Positions 45,105 to 54,966 of a DNA stretch of 64,000 nucleotides are shown piece by piece. The stretch's first letter is position 1; each line of letters opens with the position of its first letter. The stretch covers positions 992,853 to 1,056,852 of the forward strand of contig NZ_CXOP01000002.1 of the NCBI RefSeq assembly GCF_001269345.1, read 5' to 3'. The stretch is from Limnohabitans sp. 2KL-27. Its GTDB lineage: Bacteria; Pseudomonadota; Gammaproteobacteria; Burkholderiales; Burkholderiaceae_C. A program made the translations under genes and the position numbers. The notes beneath the pieces are model-generated. The model made no database searches. It saw only the letters and a list, made by a program, of their open reading frames with translations, and had not been told where the DNA came from.

Positions 45105-46388
45105 ATGACCGACCGCCAATTTCACCCTGAGACCCTGGCCATCCACGCCGGACAGATTCCCGATGCGGCCACGGGGGCCCGCGCCCTGCCGATTTACCAG
45201 ACCAGCAGCTTTGTGTTTGACAGCGCAGAGCACGCGGCATCGCTCTTCAACTTGCAAACCTTTGGCAATGTCTATTCGCGCCTGAGCAACCCCACCGTGG
45301 CTGTGCTGGAAGAGCGCGTGGCCGCGCTCGAAGGCGGGCGCGCCGCGGTGGCCAGTGCCTCGGGCATGGCGGCCGAGACGATGGCGCTGATGACCATCTT
45401 GCAGTCGGGCGACCATGTGGTGGCGGCAGGGGCTTTGTACGGTGGCTCGGTCACCCTGCTGGCCGTGAGCCTGGCCAAGTTCGGCATCGAGACCACCTTT
45501 GTGGACGCGACAAAGCCCGAGGCCTTTGCCGCCGCCATGCGCCCCAACACCCGGGCGGTGTATGCCGAAAGCCTGGGCAACCCCAGCATGGTGGTGCTGG
45601 ACATTGCGGCCGTGGCCGAAGTGGCCCATGCGCATGGCGTTCCGCTCATCATCGACAACACCGTGCCCAGCCCGATGTTGTGCAACCCGCTGGCGCTGGG
45701 GGCTGACATCGTGGTGCATTCGGCCACCAAATACCTGGCCGGCCACGGCACCACGCTGGGCGGCGTGGTGGTCGAAGGGGGGAAATTCCCTTGGGACAAC
45801 GGCAAGTTCCCCGGCATGACCGAGCCCTCGCAGGGCTACCACGGCGTCAAGTTTTACGAGACCTTTGGTGACTTTGGTTTTGCCATGCGCTGCCGCATGG
45901 AAAGCCTGCGCGTGTTTGGCGCAGCGCTCAGCCCCATGAGCGCCTGGCAAATCCTGCAAGGTGTGGAAACACTGCCCTTGCGCATGCAAAAACACTGTGA
46001 CAACGCTTTGGGCGTGGCGAAGTTCTTGCAGGCCGACCCGCGTGTGGCCTGGGTGAACTATCCCGGCTTGCCCGACCACCCACAGCACGCCCTGATGCAA
46101 CGCCAGATGCGCGGCGCCTCAGGCCTGTTGGCTTTTGGTGTGAAAGGCGGGCTGGCGCAAGGCGTGACCTTCATCGAGTCGGCCCAGTTCATGAGCCACC
46201 TGGTCAACATTGGCGACACCCGCACCCTGATCAGCCACCCGGCCAGCACCACGCACCGCCAACTCGACGAGGCCCAGCAACTGGCGGCCGGCGTGCCGCC
46301 CGACATGGTGCGTATTTCTGTGGGCCTGGAAAATCTGGACGACATCTTGTGGGACATCGACCAGGCGCTGGACAAAGCCAGCCGCTGA
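45105..46388 (+). CDS. metY: O-acetylhomoserine sulfhydrylase/aminocarboxypropyltransferase
   Basis: 427 residues from ATG 45105. Cys/Met-metabolism PLP fold with YSRLSNPTVAVLEERVAALEGG, SGMAAETMAL, and the Schiff-base Lys209 in HSATKYLAGHG. The long insertion GGKFPWDNGKFPGMTEPSQGYHG marks the MetY type, rather than MetB or MetZ. It makes homocysteine from O-acetylhomoserine and sulfide. There is too little upstream space for a SAM riboswitch. Confidence 0.93.
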   Translation: MTDRQFHPETLAIHAGQIPDAATGARALPIYQTSSFVFDSAEHAASLFNLQTFGNVYSRLSNPTVAVLEERVAALEGGRAAVASASGMAAETMALMTILQSGDHVVAAGALYGGSVTLLAVSLAKFGIETTFVDATKPEAFAAAMRPNTRAVYAESLGNPSMVVLDIAAVAEVAHAHGVPLIIDNTVPSPMLCNPLALGADIVVHSATKYLAGHGTTLGGVVVEGGKFPWDNGKFPGMTEPSQGYHGVKFYETFGDFGFAMRCRMESLRVFGAALSPMSAWQILQGVETLPLRMQKHCDNALGVAKFLQADPRVAWVNYPGLPDHPQHALMQRQMRGASGLLAFGVKGGLAQGVTFIESAQFMSHLVNIGDTRTLISHPASTTHRQLDEAQQLAAGVPPDMVRISVGLENLDDILWDIDQALDKASR

Positions 46389-46450
46389 GGCGGGCCGTTG
46401 CGGCGGCCCCCTGGCGGGGCCGTCGGGTCCATTCGTCACAATAGAGGCCT

Positions 46451-47719
46451 ATGGCTTTTTTCAAAAACATCCCCTATGAGCTGGTGCTGGGCTGGCGCTA
46501 CACGCGCGCAGGCCGCGCCACCCGGCGAAACGGTTTCATTTCCTTCATTTCTGGGGTGTCCATGATGGGCATTGGTCTGGGGGTGGCGGCGCTCATCATC
46601 GTGCTGAGCGTGATGAACGGCTTCCAAAAAGAAGTGCGCGACCGCATGCTGGGGGTGGTGTCGCACATCGAGGTTTATGCCGCCGATGGCGCGGCCGTGG
46701 CCGACTTGCCCGCCTTGCTGGCCCGCCTGAAGGCGCACCCGCAGGTGCTGGGCGCGGCACCCTTCATCACCGCACAGGCCTTGCTGGCCAGAGGCGAGGA
46801 CATGAAGGGCGTGCTGGTGCGTGGCATCGATCCGGCGCTCGAGCCCGAGGTCAGTGATTTGTCCAGCGACACCCAAGCCGGAGTGCTGCAGCGCCTGAAG
46901 CCTGGCGAGTTCAGCTTGGTGCTGGGGCGCGATTTGGCCAACAACCTGGGCTTGCAAAGCGGCGACCCGGTGACCCTGGTGTCGCCGTCTGGCCAGGTCA
47001 CCCCTGCGGGTGTTGTGCCGCGCATGAAGCAAATGGGCGTGGTGGGCACCTTCTCGTCGGGCCATTACGAATACGACTCGGCGCTGGCACTGATGCAGGT
47101 CGAGGACGCCGCCCGCATGTTCCGGCTGGAGGGCCCGAGTGGCGTGCGCTTGAAGCTGCGCGATTTGCACCAAGCACGAGAAGTCGCGCGCGACTTGCAA
47201 CTGGACTTGGGGCCAAGCTTTTTCGTGCGCGACTGGACCCAGCAGAACAAAACCTGGTTTGCCGCTGTGCAGGTCGAAAAACGCATGATGTTCATCATCC
47301 TCACGCTCATCGTGGCGGTGGCGGCTTTCAATTTGGTCAGCACGCTGGTCATGACGGTGACCGACAAACGCGCCGACATTGCGATCTTGCGCACGCTGGG
47401 GGCCAGCCCGCGCAGCATCATGGGTATTTTTGTGGTGCAAGGCGCCACGGTGGGCGTGATCGGCACGGTCAGTGGTTTGGCGCTGGGTCTGCTGGTGGCC
47501 TTCAACATCGACGTGATCGTGCCCGCCTTGGAGACGCTGTTCAACGCCAGCTTTTTGCCGCGCGACATTTACCTGATCAGCCGCATGCCCAGCGAGCCCT
47601 TGGCCAGGGACATCCTGCCTGTGGCCATCATCTCCCTGGTGTTGGCTTTTGTGGCCACGCTCTACCCCAGCTGGCGTGCCAGCCAGGTCAATCCGGCGGA
47701 GGCGCTGCGCTATGAATGA
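46451..47719 (+). CDS. lolC: Lipoprotein-releasing ABC transporter permease LolC/LolF-type
   Basis: 422 residues. N-terminal [26 protein letters not shown] and first helix, a large periplasmic domain (about 48-270), then three helices with [21 protein letters not shown] and [18 protein letters not shown]. It extracts lipoproteins from the inner membrane for LolA. Only one permease gene is present and no lolE follows lolD, so the complex is probably a homodimer (LolF type). It overlaps lolD by 8 bases. Confidence 0.93.
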   Translation: MAFFKNIPYELVLGWRYTRAGRATRRNGFISFISGVSMMGIGLGVAALIIVLSVMNGFQKEVRDRMLGVVSHIEVYAADGAAVADLPALLARLKAHPQVLGAAPFITAQALLARGEDMKGVLVRGIDPALEPEVSDLSSDTQAGVLQRLKPGEFSLVLGRDLANNLGLQSGDPVTLVSPSGQVTPAGVVPRMKQMGVVGTFSSGHYEYDSALALMQVEDAARMFRLEGPSGVRLKLRDLHQAREVARDLQLDLGPSFFVRDWTQQNKTWFAAVQVEKRMMFIILTLIVAVAAFNLVSTLVMTVTDKRADIAILRTLGASPRSIMGIFVVQGATVGVIGTVSGLALGLLVAFNIDVIVPALETLFNASFLPRDIYLISRMPSEPLARDILPVAIISLVLAFVATLYPSWRASQVNPAEALRYE

Positions 47720-48407
47720 CATGAAAAACCCGCTGGTGCTCCAGGCCCAGGGCCTGACCAAGCGTTTCACCGAAGGCCGATTGGATGTGACCGTGCTGCA
47801 AGGCGTGGACCTGGACGTGCAGGCGGGCCAGACGTTGGCCATCGTGGGCGCTTCGGGCTCGGGCAAAAGCACCTTGCTGCATTTGCTCGGCGGCCTCGAT
47901 GCCCCGACCCAAGGCAAGGTGCAGCTCAAGGGCCAGTTGCTCTCGGCCCTGAGCGCGGCCGAGCAAGGCCAGTGGCGCAACCGTTATCTGGGATTTGTCT
48001 ACCAGTTCCACCATTTGCTGCCCGAGTTCAGCGCGCTCGACAACGTGGCCATGCCCCTGTGGATTCGGCGTCAAGACCGCGCCGAAGCCGCTGCTGTGGC
48101 CACTGTGTGGCTGCAGCGCGTGGGCCTGGGCGAGCGATTGCACCACAGGCCCTCTGAATTGTCGGGTGGCGAGCGCCAGCGTGTGGCCCTGGCCCGTGCC
48201 TTGGTCAACGACCCGGCCTGCGTGTTGGCCGACGAGCCCACCGGCAACCTGGACCGCGAAACGGCGGACGGCGTGTTCGCGCTCATGCTCCAACTGGCGC
48301 GCGAGCGCGGCACCGCCTTTGTGGTGGTCACCCACGACCAGGCGCTGGCCGCCCGTTGTGATCGACAGCTGCACTTGGTCAAGGGTGTGCTGCAAGCGCC
48401 ACTCTGA
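47712..48407 (+). CDS. lolD: Lipoprotein-releasing system ATP-binding protein
   Basis: 231 residues from ATG 47712. Walker [10 protein letters not shown], signature [15 protein letters not shown], Walker [12 protein letters not shown], and the LolD-type [18 protein letters not shown] at the Q-loop. It powers LolC. The 8-base overlap with lolC indicates coupled translation; tatD begins 14 bases after. Confidence 0.96.
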   Translation: MNDMKNPLVLQAQGLTKRFTEGRLDVTVLQGVDLDVQAGQTLAIVGASGSGKSTLLHLLGGLDAPTQGKVQLKGQLLSALSAAEQGQWRNRYLGFVYQFHHLLPEFSALDNVAMPLWIRRQDRAEAAAVATVWLQRVGLGERLHHRPSELSGGERQRVALARALVNDPACVLADEPTGNLDRETADGVFALMLQLARERGTAFVVVTHDQALAARCDRQLHLVKGVLQAPL

Positions 48408-48421
48408 GCCCACACCGCGGT

Positions 48422-49261
48422 ATGTGGATCGACACCCATTGCCACCTCGACGCGGCCGAGTTTGATGCCGACCGCGATGCGGTGCGGCAAGCGGCCCGCC
48501 AGGCGGGTGTGGCGCTTTGTGTGATCCCGGCGGTGCACCGAGCGCATTGGGCCGATGTGGCGCAGTTGGCCAAGCGGCATGCGGACGCCTACGCCCTGGG
48601 CATCCACCCGCTGTATGTGCCGCAGGCGCAAGAAGCCGACCTGCTGGCGCTGGAGCATGCATTGATCGAGCGCCGCGATGACCCGCGCCTCGTGGCCGTG
48701 GGCGAGATTGGGCTGGACTTTTTTGTGCCCGAACTGTGCACGCCGGACATGCGCGAGCGCCAATGGTTTTTTTACACCGCGCAACTGAAGCTGGCCCAAG
48801 AGCACGGCCTGCCCGTGTTGTTGCATGTGCGCCGCTCGGCCGACCTCTTGCTCAAGGGTTTGCGCCAGTGCCCGGTGGCGTCCGGCATTGCGCACGCTTT
48901 CAACGGCAGCACCCAACAGGCGCAGGCCTTTGTGGACATGGGTTTCGCGCTGGGCTTTGGGGGCACCTTGACCTACGAGCGCTCTTTGCAGTTGCGCCGC
49001 CTGGCTTGCGAGCTGCCCTTGAGCGCCATCGTGCTGGAAACCGATGCCCCCGACATCCCGCCGCAATGGCTCTACCAAACCGCCGAGCAGCGCGCGCAGG
49101 GCGCCGCCCAAGGCCGCAACAGCCCGGCAGAGTTGCCCCGCATCGCCCAAGTGCTCGCAGGCTTGCGCCAACTGCCGCTCACCGATCTGGCCACCGCCTC
49201 CAGCGCCAATGCCTGCCATGTGTTGCCCAAGCTCTCTGCTCTGTACCATCACGCCCCATGA
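48422..49261 (+). CDS. TatD family metal-dependent hydrolase
   Basis: 279 residues. TIM-barrel amidohydrolase with metal-binding DTHCHLD at the start, GEIGLDFF, LLHVRRSADLL, HAFNGS and LETDAPD. TatD enzymes are DNases/exonucleases. The first metal motif is complete. ATGA overlap with the downstream methyltransferase/synthase-like gene. Confidence 0.92.
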   Translation: MWIDTHCHLDAAEFDADRDAVRQAARQAGVALCVIPAVHRAHWADVAQLAKRHADAYALGIHPLYVPQAQEADLLALEHALIERRDDPRLVAVGEIGLDFFVPELCTPDMRERQWFFYTAQLKLAQEHGLPVLLHVRRSADLLLKGLRQCPVASGIAHAFNGSTQQAQAFVDMGFALGFGGTLTYERSLQLRRLACELPLSAIVLETDAPDIPPQWLYQTAEQRAQGAAQGRNSPAELPRIAQVLAGLRQLPLTDLATASSANACHVLPKLSALYHHAP

Positions 49262-50028
49262 CCCGAAAAAAATCCTCTGCTCCCCCTGTCGAACTGCCCG
49301 AAGTCAATTTTTCCGAAGACGGCGAGATCCGTTACCTGCACCTGGGCACCGAGTGGATTCAGGGCTCCATGTTTTTGGACCGGCCCTTTGACATCGAGCT
49401 GGAATATGTGCAGCGCATGTTTGGTTGGTTGTTGTTTTTCCCGCTCTCGGAAGTCAAGGGGGCGCATGCCATGCAGCTGGGCCTGGGTGCCGGCACCATC
49501 ACCAAGTTTTGCTACAAAAAACTCAAGATGACCTGCACCGCCGTGGAGCTCAACCCTGGCGTTTTGCACGCATGCCGGGGCTGGTTTCGCCTGCCACCGG
49601 ACGACGAGCGCTTGCGCGTGGTGTTGGCCGATGCGTCTTTGGAAATTCAGAAGGACGAATGGCGCGGCACCGTGGACGCGCTGCAGGTGGACCTCTACGA
49701 CGAAGAAGCGGCCGCCCCAGTGCTGGACACGCCCGACTTTTACCGCCATTGCCGCGAATTGCTCAGCCCACAAGGGTGCATGACGGTGAACCTGTTTGGC
49801 CGATCCTCGAGTTACGCCGAAAGTGTGGAGAAAATTTGCGCGGCTTTTGGCGAAGACGCTGTTTGGGCCTTCAAGCCCACGCGCGAGGGCAATGCCATCG
49901 TGCTGGCACAGCGCACCGCCAGCCGGCCCTCCAGGAATGCGCTGCTGCAAGCGGCCAGCGCCATCGAAGACCAATGGGGACTGCCCGCCTCCAAGTGGCT
50001 CAAGGTGTTCAAGCCCATCACCCCATGA
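49258..50028 (+). CDS. Spermidine synthase-like protein
   Basis: 256 residues from ATG 49258. SAM-dependent fold with the glycine motif QLGLGAGTITKFCYKK, acidic VELNP and the DALQVDLYDEEAAAP loop corresponding to the aminopropyltransferase aspartate region. These GLGAG-type proteins lack the complete polyamine pocket of SpeE and their substrate is unknown. It is last in the lol-tatD string and coupled to tatD by ATGA. Confidence 0.8.
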   Translation: MTRKKSSAPPVELPEVNFSEDGEIRYLHLGTEWIQGSMFLDRPFDIELEYVQRMFGWLLFFPLSEVKGAHAMQLGLGAGTITKFCYKKLKMTCTAVELNPGVLHACRGWFRLPPDDERLRVVLADASLEIQKDEWRGTVDALQVDLYDEEAAAPVLDTPDFYRHCRELLSPQGCMTVNLFGRSSSYAESVEKICAAFGEDAVWAFKPTREGNAIVLAQRTASRPSRNALLQAASAIEDQWGLPASKWLKVFKPITP

Positions 50029-50175
50029 GTGCGCGCCTGCTGCGTGGAGGGGTGGAGGGTTAAAAGCAAGGGTAAACCATGAGGTTGAATGTCTACCCGC
50101 ATAGGTGTAACCCACATCCAGCTTGTGGGTATGTTCGCGCAGAATGGGCCCAACTCAAAGCAGAGGAGATATCTC

Positions 50176-50664
50176 GTGAACATCAAGAGTCAAAAAGACT
50201 TTTTTTCCGGTTTGTTCTACACCGTTGCAGGCTCGGCCTTCGCGTATGGAGCCACCAACTACAGCGTGGGCACGGGTGCCCGCATGGGGCCGGGCTACTT
50301 CCCGCTGCTCTTGGGCGTCTTGCTGGCCCTGATTGGGGCCTTCGTCATGTTCAAAGCCTTGACGGTGGAGACACAGGACGGCGACAAGATCGGCTCCTGG
50401 GCTTGGAAGCCTTTGTTCTTCATCATTGCCGGTAACGTGTTGTTCGGCATTTTGCTGGGGGGTCTGCCCAGCTTGGGCGTGCCGGCCATGGGTTTGATCG
50501 TGGCGATTTTTGGCACCACCTTGGTGGTCAGCCTGGCAGGGGACACCTTCAAACTCAAGGAGGTTTTAACCCTCGCCACGGTCCTGTCCATCGGCAGCTA
50601 TGGTGCTTTCGTGATGCTGCTCAAATTGCAGTTCCCGGTCTGGCCCACATTCATCACCGGTTGA
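50176..50664 (+). CDS. tctB: Tripartite tricarboxylate transporter small membrane subunit TctB
   Basis: 162 residues from GTG 50176 with AGAGGAGA upstream; the ORF track back to 50089 includes a leader hairpin (50110-50130), so the GTG is preferred. Four membrane segments, with YGATNYSVGTGARMGPGYFPLLLG typical of TctB. It works with TctA and a periplasmic Bug protein. It is 13 bases upstream of tctA. Confidence 0.9.
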   Translation: MNIKSQKDFFSGLFYTVAGSAFAYGATNYSVGTGARMGPGYFPLLLGVLLALIGAFVMFKALTVETQDGDKIGSWAWKPLFFIIAGNVLFGILLGGLPSLGVPAMGLIVAIFGTTLVVSLAGDTFKLKEVLTLATVLSIGSYGAFVMLLKLQFPVWPTFITG

Positions 50665-50677
50665 GGAGAAATAATTC

Positions 50678-52189
50678 ATGGAACTGTTTGACAACCTCGC
50701 CCTTGGTTTTGGGGTGGCTTTCACCTTTCAAAACCTGATTTACGCGTTCATTGGCTGTTTGCTGGGCACTTTGATCGGTGTCTTGCCCGGTGTGGGCCCT
50801 GTGGCTACTATCGCGATGCTGTTGCCCGCTACCTATGCTCTGCCGCCTGTGGCTGCGCTGATCATGCTGGCCGGCATTTATTACGGTGCGCAATACGGTG
50901 GCTCGACCACCGCGATTTTGGTCAACCTGCCCGGGGAGGCCTCATCGGTCGTGACCATGATCGACGGCTACCAGATGGCGCGCAAAGGCCGGGCCGGCCC
51001 GGCTTTGGCAGCAGCCGGTTTGGGTTCATTTTTTGCCGGCTGCGTCGGCACTCTGATCTTGGCAGCTTTTGCAGCACCCCTGACAGAGGTGGCCTTTAAG
51101 TTCGGTCCTGCCGAGTATTTCTCGCTCATGGTGTTGGGCCTGATCGGTGCTGTGGTGCTGGCTTCGGGCTCTCTGATCAAGGCCGTGGGCATGATTGTTC
51201 TGGGTTTGCTGATGGGCCTCATCGGCACCGACGTGAACTCGGGTGTGGCCCGTTTCAGCTTCGACATCCCTGAATTGACCGATGGCGTGGGCTTCATCGT
51301 GATCGCCATGGGCGTGTTTGGCTATGGCGAGATCATCTCCAACCTGTCCAAGCCAGAGGAAGACCGCGAAGTCTTCACCGCCAAAGTGACCGGCCTGATG
51401 CCCAACGCCGAAGACTTCAAAAACATGGTGCCTGCCGTGTTGCGCGGCACCGCTTTGGGTTCAGCCTTGGGCATCTTGCCCGGCGGTGGTGCACTGCTGG
51501 CGGCTTTTGCGGCCTACACCATCGAGAAGAAAACCAAGCTCCGTCCTGGCGAAGTGCCTTTCGGCCAGGGCAACATCCGTGGTGTGGCTTCCCCCGAGTC
51601 GGCCAACAACTCGGCCTCGCAGACTTCCTTCATCCCCTTGCTGACCCTGGGCATTCCGCCCAACGCCGTGATGGCCTTGATGGTGGGTGCGATGACCATC
51701 CACAACATCCAGCCGGGGCCTCAGGTCATGACCAGCAACCCCGAATTGTTCTGGGGTCTGATCGCTTCGATGTGGATCGGCAACGCCATGCTGATCATCT
51801 TGAACCTGCCCTTGATCGGCATCTGGATCAAGTTGCTGTCGGTGCCTTACCGCTGGTTGTTCCCAGCCATTGTCTTGTTCTGCGCGATTGGCGTGTACTC
51901 GACCAACAACAACACCTGGGACATCTGGATGGTGGCCATGTTCGGTGTGATTGGCTACGGCTTCATCAAACTCGGCATGGAGCCTGCGCCCTTGCTGCTG
52001 GGTTTCATCTTGGGCCCGATGATGGAAGAAAACCTGCGCCGTGCCATGTTGTTGTCGCGTGGTGACTGGAGCGTTTTCGTCACACGTCCCTTGTCGGCGG
52101 GTTTGTTGGCGGCGGCTGTGTTGCTGCTGGTCATCGTGACCTTGCCGTCCATCAAGTCCAAACGCGAAGAGGCTTTCGTCGAGGATTGA
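50678..52189 (+). CDS. tctA: Tripartite tricarboxylate transporter large membrane subunit TctA
   Basis: 503 residues, about 12 membrane segments. Conserved GVLPGVGPVATIAMLLP and its repeat GILPGGGALLAAFAAY, and YYGAQYGGSTTAILVNLPGEASS. It translocates the carboxylate captured by the TctC protein, driven by a cation gradient. The order here is tctB-tctA-tctC, with a strong hairpin between tctA and tctC. Confidence 0.95.
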   Translation: MELFDNLALGFGVAFTFQNLIYAFIGCLLGTLIGVLPGVGPVATIAMLLPATYALPPVAALIMLAGIYYGAQYGGSTTAILVNLPGEASSVVTMIDGYQMARKGRAGPALAAAGLGSFFAGCVGTLILAAFAAPLTEVAFKFGPAEYFSLMVLGLIGAVVLASGSLIKAVGMIVLGLLMGLIGTDVNSGVARFSFDIPELTDGVGFIVIAMGVFGYGEIISNLSKPEEDREVFTAKVTGLMPNAEDFKNMVPAVLRGTALGSALGILPGGGALLAAFAAYTIEKKTKLRPGEVPFGQGNIRGVASPESANNSASQTSFIPLLTLGIPPNAVMALMVGAMTIHNIQPGPQVMTSNPELFWGLIASMWIGNAMLIILNLPLIGIWIKLLSVPYRWLFPAIVLFCAIGVYSTNNNTWDIWMVAMFGVIGYGFIKLGMEPAPLLLGFILGPMMEENLRRAMLLSRGDWSVFVTRPLSAGLLAAAVLLLVIVTLPSIKSKREEAFVED

Positions 52190-52212
52190 AGTTCTTCCTT
52201 GATCTGACTTTT

Positions 52213-52240
52213 GACAACGGCCTCCTCGGAGGCCGTTGTC
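52213..52240 (+). terminator. Hairpin between tctA and tctC
   Basis: Perfect 13-bp arms GACAACGGCCTCC (52213-52225) and GGAGGCCGTTGTC (52228-52240) with a 2-base (effectively 4-base) loop, followed only by TTTGATG. The short T run makes it either a weak terminator or an mRNA-stabilising end for tctBA. It lies 23 bases after the tctA stop. Confidence 0.65.
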
Positions 52241-52365
52241 TTTGATGCCCTGCCCATCGCGCACAAGCATCGTGGGCATGTCACTTGAGCGCAGCGCCGC
52301 TGCGCGACGTCTGAGAAAATCGCACGATTATGGTTGGGCAATTGGGCCTTCAGAGGAGAGCTTTC

Positions 52366-53340
52366 ATGGAAAGAAAAAATTGGCTGCGCACTCTTTGCGC
52401 TGCAGCGGCTTTGGCGTTCGCTTGGGGCGGTGCGCAAGCCCAAAATTACCCGTCCAAGCCTGTGCGTTTGATCGTGCCCTTCCCAGCCGGTGGCGCGACC
52501 GACCTGTTTGCCCGCACGCTGTCGCAAAAGCTCAGCGAAAAAATGGGCACCACCTTGGTGGTTGAAAACCGTCCCGGTGCCGGCGGCACTTTGGGCTCTG
52601 ACCTGGCCGCCAAGGCCAGTCCCGATGGCTACACCTTGCTCCTGTCCACCTCGAGCACACACTCGATTGGCCCCAACCTGAACCCGCGCATGCCCTATGA
52701 CGCGGTGAAAGACTTCACCCCCATCAGCCAAGTGGGCAATGCGCCCAGCATCATGCTGGTGCCCAACAGCTCCCCGGCCAAGACCGTCAAGGAGTGGATC
52801 GATTACGCCCAAAAGAACCCCGGCCGTCTGAACTACGCCTCGAGTGGCAACGGCACCATCGTGCAGTTGTCGGCGGAGTTGTTCAAGGCCCAGGCCAATT
52901 TGTTCGTGGTGCACATCCCCTACAAGGGCACCGCCTTGGCCATTCCCGATTTGGTCAGTGGCAAAGTCGATGTCTTGTTTGACAGCCTGCCCACCGGCTT
53001 GCCCCATGTGCGCGACGGCCGTTTGCGTGCTTTGGGCGTGACCACCCTCAAACCCACCGCCTTGGCGCCCGGCGTACAACCCATTGCCGATGTTTTGCCG
53101 GGTTATGAGTCCAACACCTGGTTTGGCCTGTTTGGCCCCAAAGGTTTGCCACCTGAAGTGGTCAGCCGCGTGAACACAGCGGCCAACCAAGTGCTGCAAG
53201 ACCCGGAGGTCATCGACAAGCTGCAACGCTTGGGCATTGAGCCCGTGGGCGGCACACCCGCTCAGTTCACCACCATGCTGGCCAAAGAGTCGGCCAAGTG
53301 GAAAAAGATCATCACCGAGCGCAAGATCACTTTGGATTGA
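52366..53340 (+). CDS. tctC: Bug/TctC-family solute-binding protein of the tct cluster
   Basis: 324 residues from ATG 52366 after AGAGGAGAG. Signal peptide ends GGAQAQ. Bug-fold motifs YPSKPVRLIVPFPAGGATDLFART, VVENRPGAGGTLGSD and HIPYKGTALAIPDL. It binds the imported acid in the periplasm. The ligand is not known; the next gene, a gamma-glutamyltransferase one base after the stop, hints at a gamma-glutamyl compound, pyroglutamate or other amino-acid derived acid. Confidence 0.92.
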   Translation: MERKNWLRTLCAAAALAFAWGGAQAQNYPSKPVRLIVPFPAGGATDLFARTLSQKLSEKMGTTLVVENRPGAGGTLGSDLAAKASPDGYTLLLSTSSTHSIGPNLNPRMPYDAVKDFTPISQVGNAPSIMLVPNSSPAKTVKEWIDYAQKNPGRLNYASSGNGTIVQLSAELFKAQANLFVVHIPYKGTALAIPDLVSGKVDVLFDSLPTGLPHVRDGRLRALGVTTLKPTALAPGVQPIADVLPGYESNTWFGLFGPKGLPPEVVSRVNTAANQVLQDPEVIDKLQRLGIEPVGGTPAQFTTMLAKESAKWKKIITERKITLD

Positions 53341-53341
53341 C

Positions 53342-54964
53342 ATGAATTTCGATTACCAGTTCCCCTACAACAGCACCCGCTTGCCGCTGTTTGCGCGCAA
53401 TGTGGTGTCGACCTCGCACCCCTTGGCCGCACAGGCTGGCCTGCGCATGATGCTCAAGGGCGGCAACGCGGTCGATGCGGCCATCGCTGCGGCCGCAGTC
53501 ATCACCCTGACCGAGCCGGTCAGCTGCGGTTTGGGCTCGGATGCATTTGCCATCCTTTGGGACGGCAAAGCGCTGCACGGCCTCAACGCGTCCGGCCCGG
53601 CCCCCGCCACTTGGACGCCCGATTACTTTCACCGCAAATACGGTGCCGAGACCAAAACACCGCCCAAGCGCGGCTTTGATTCGGTCACCGTGCCCGGTGC
53701 GGTGGCTGGATGGGTGGCTTTGAGTGACCGGTTTGGCAAGCTGCCTTTTGCCGACTTGCTGGAGCCCGCCATCGAGGTGGCCGAGCGCGGTTATTTGATT
53801 CCGGTGGTGGTGCAGCAAAAGTGGGCCGCGGCCACGCCCGAGTTGCAGTCGCAACCGGGTTTTGCGCAAAGCTTTTTGCCCTGGGGCCGAGCGCCGCAGG
53901 TGGGCGAGCTGTTCCAGTTCAAGAATGCGGCGCGGGGCCTCAAAGCCATAGCTTCCACCAAAGGCCAGGCGCTGTATGGCGGCGAGATTGCCGAAGCCAT
54001 TGAGCGTTTTGCCAAAGACAACGGCGGCAGCATCACCGCCAAAGACCTGGCCGATTTCAAGCCAGAGTGGGTCAAACCCATGGCGCAAGACTACCGGGGC
54101 TACACCCTGCACGAGATCCCGCCCAACGGGCAGGGCATCGCCGCGCTGATCGCCTTAGGTATCTTGTCCAACTTTGATCTGGCCGGCCACAAGGTGGACA
54201 GCGCCGACTCGCAGCACTTGCAAATCGAGGCCATGAAGCTGGCTTTTGCCGATGTGTACCGCTACGTGGCCGACCCGCGCTTCATGGAGCTGCCGCCCGA
54301 GCAAATGCTCGACCCGGCCTATCTGGCCAGCCGCGCCAAGCTGATCGACATGAAAAAGGCGCAAGACTTCAAAGCGGGCAACCCGGTCAAGGGCGGCACC
54401 ATTTACCTCACGGCCGCCGATGAAAACGGCATGATGATCAGTTTCATCCAGAGCAATTTCATGGGCTTTGGTTCGGGCGTGGTCGAGCCCACTTACGGCA
54501 TCAGCCTGCAAAACCGGGGCCATGGTTTCAGCACCGATTTGCAGGGACAAAACCCCGCCAATTTGGTAATGCCCGGCAAGCGCCCCTTCCAGACCATCAT
54601 CCCGGCATTCCTGACCAAAGACGGCCAGCCGGTCATGAGCTACGGCGTGATGGGGGGCAATATGCAGCCCCAAGGCCATATGCAAACCCTGGTGCGCATG
54701 CTCGACTACGGCCAGAACCCGCAAGCGGCCTGCGACGCACCGCGCTGGCGTTTCAACACCGGCCTGAACATCAACGTCGAGGCCGCGATGAATGGCACCA
54801 CCGTGCAAGAGTTGACGACACGCGGTCACCAGCTCGACATCATCAACGATTCTTACCAGGACTTTGGTGCAGGCCAGTTCATTTGGCGCATGGGCGACCC
54901 GGCGGTGCAGGGCTATCAGGCCGCCAGCGACCCGCGTCGCGATGGGCAGGCGGTGGGCTTTTGA
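53342..54964 (+). CDS. Gamma-glutamyltransferase family protein, no signal peptide (YwrD-like)
   Basis: 540 residues from ATG 53342. Ntn-hydrolase fold with ASTSHPLAAQAGLRMMLKGG-like start, GSDAFAILWDG, and a processing/catalytic threonine Thr353 in KGGTIYLTAADENG, followed by MGGNMQPQGHMQ. There is no export signal, unlike periplasmic GGT, so it resembles the cytoplasmic YwrD-type. It probably cleaves a gamma-glutamyl or related amide inside the cell. Confidence 0.88.
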   Translation: MNFDYQFPYNSTRLPLFARNVVSTSHPLAAQAGLRMMLKGGNAVDAAIAAAAVITLTEPVSCGLGSDAFAILWDGKALHGLNASGPAPATWTPDYFHRKYGAETKTPPKRGFDSVTVPGAVAGWVALSDRFGKLPFADLLEPAIEVAERGYLIPVVVQQKWAAATPELQSQPGFAQSFLPWGRAPQVGELFQFKNAARGLKAIASTKGQALYGGEIAEAIERFAKDNGGSITAKDLADFKPEWVKPMAQDYRGYTLHEIPPNGQGIAALIALGILSNFDLAGHKVDSADSQHLQIEAMKLAFADVYRYVADPRFMELPPEQMLDPAYLASRAKLIDMKKAQDFKAGNPVKGGTIYLTAADENGMMISFIQSNFMGFGSGVVEPTYGISLQNRGHGFSTDLQGQNPANLVMPGKRPFQTIIPAFLTKDGQPVMSYGVMGGNMQPQGHMQTLVRMLDYGQNPQAACDAPRWRFNTGLNINVEAAMNGTTVQELTTRGHQLDIINDSYQDFGAGQFIWRMGDPAVQGYQAASDPRRDGQAVGF

Positions 54965-54966
54965 AG

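Noticed and set aside
46389..46450. GC-rich inverted repeats between metY and lolC
   Set aside because: Short, imperfect and without a T-tract; not distinguishable from background GC skew.
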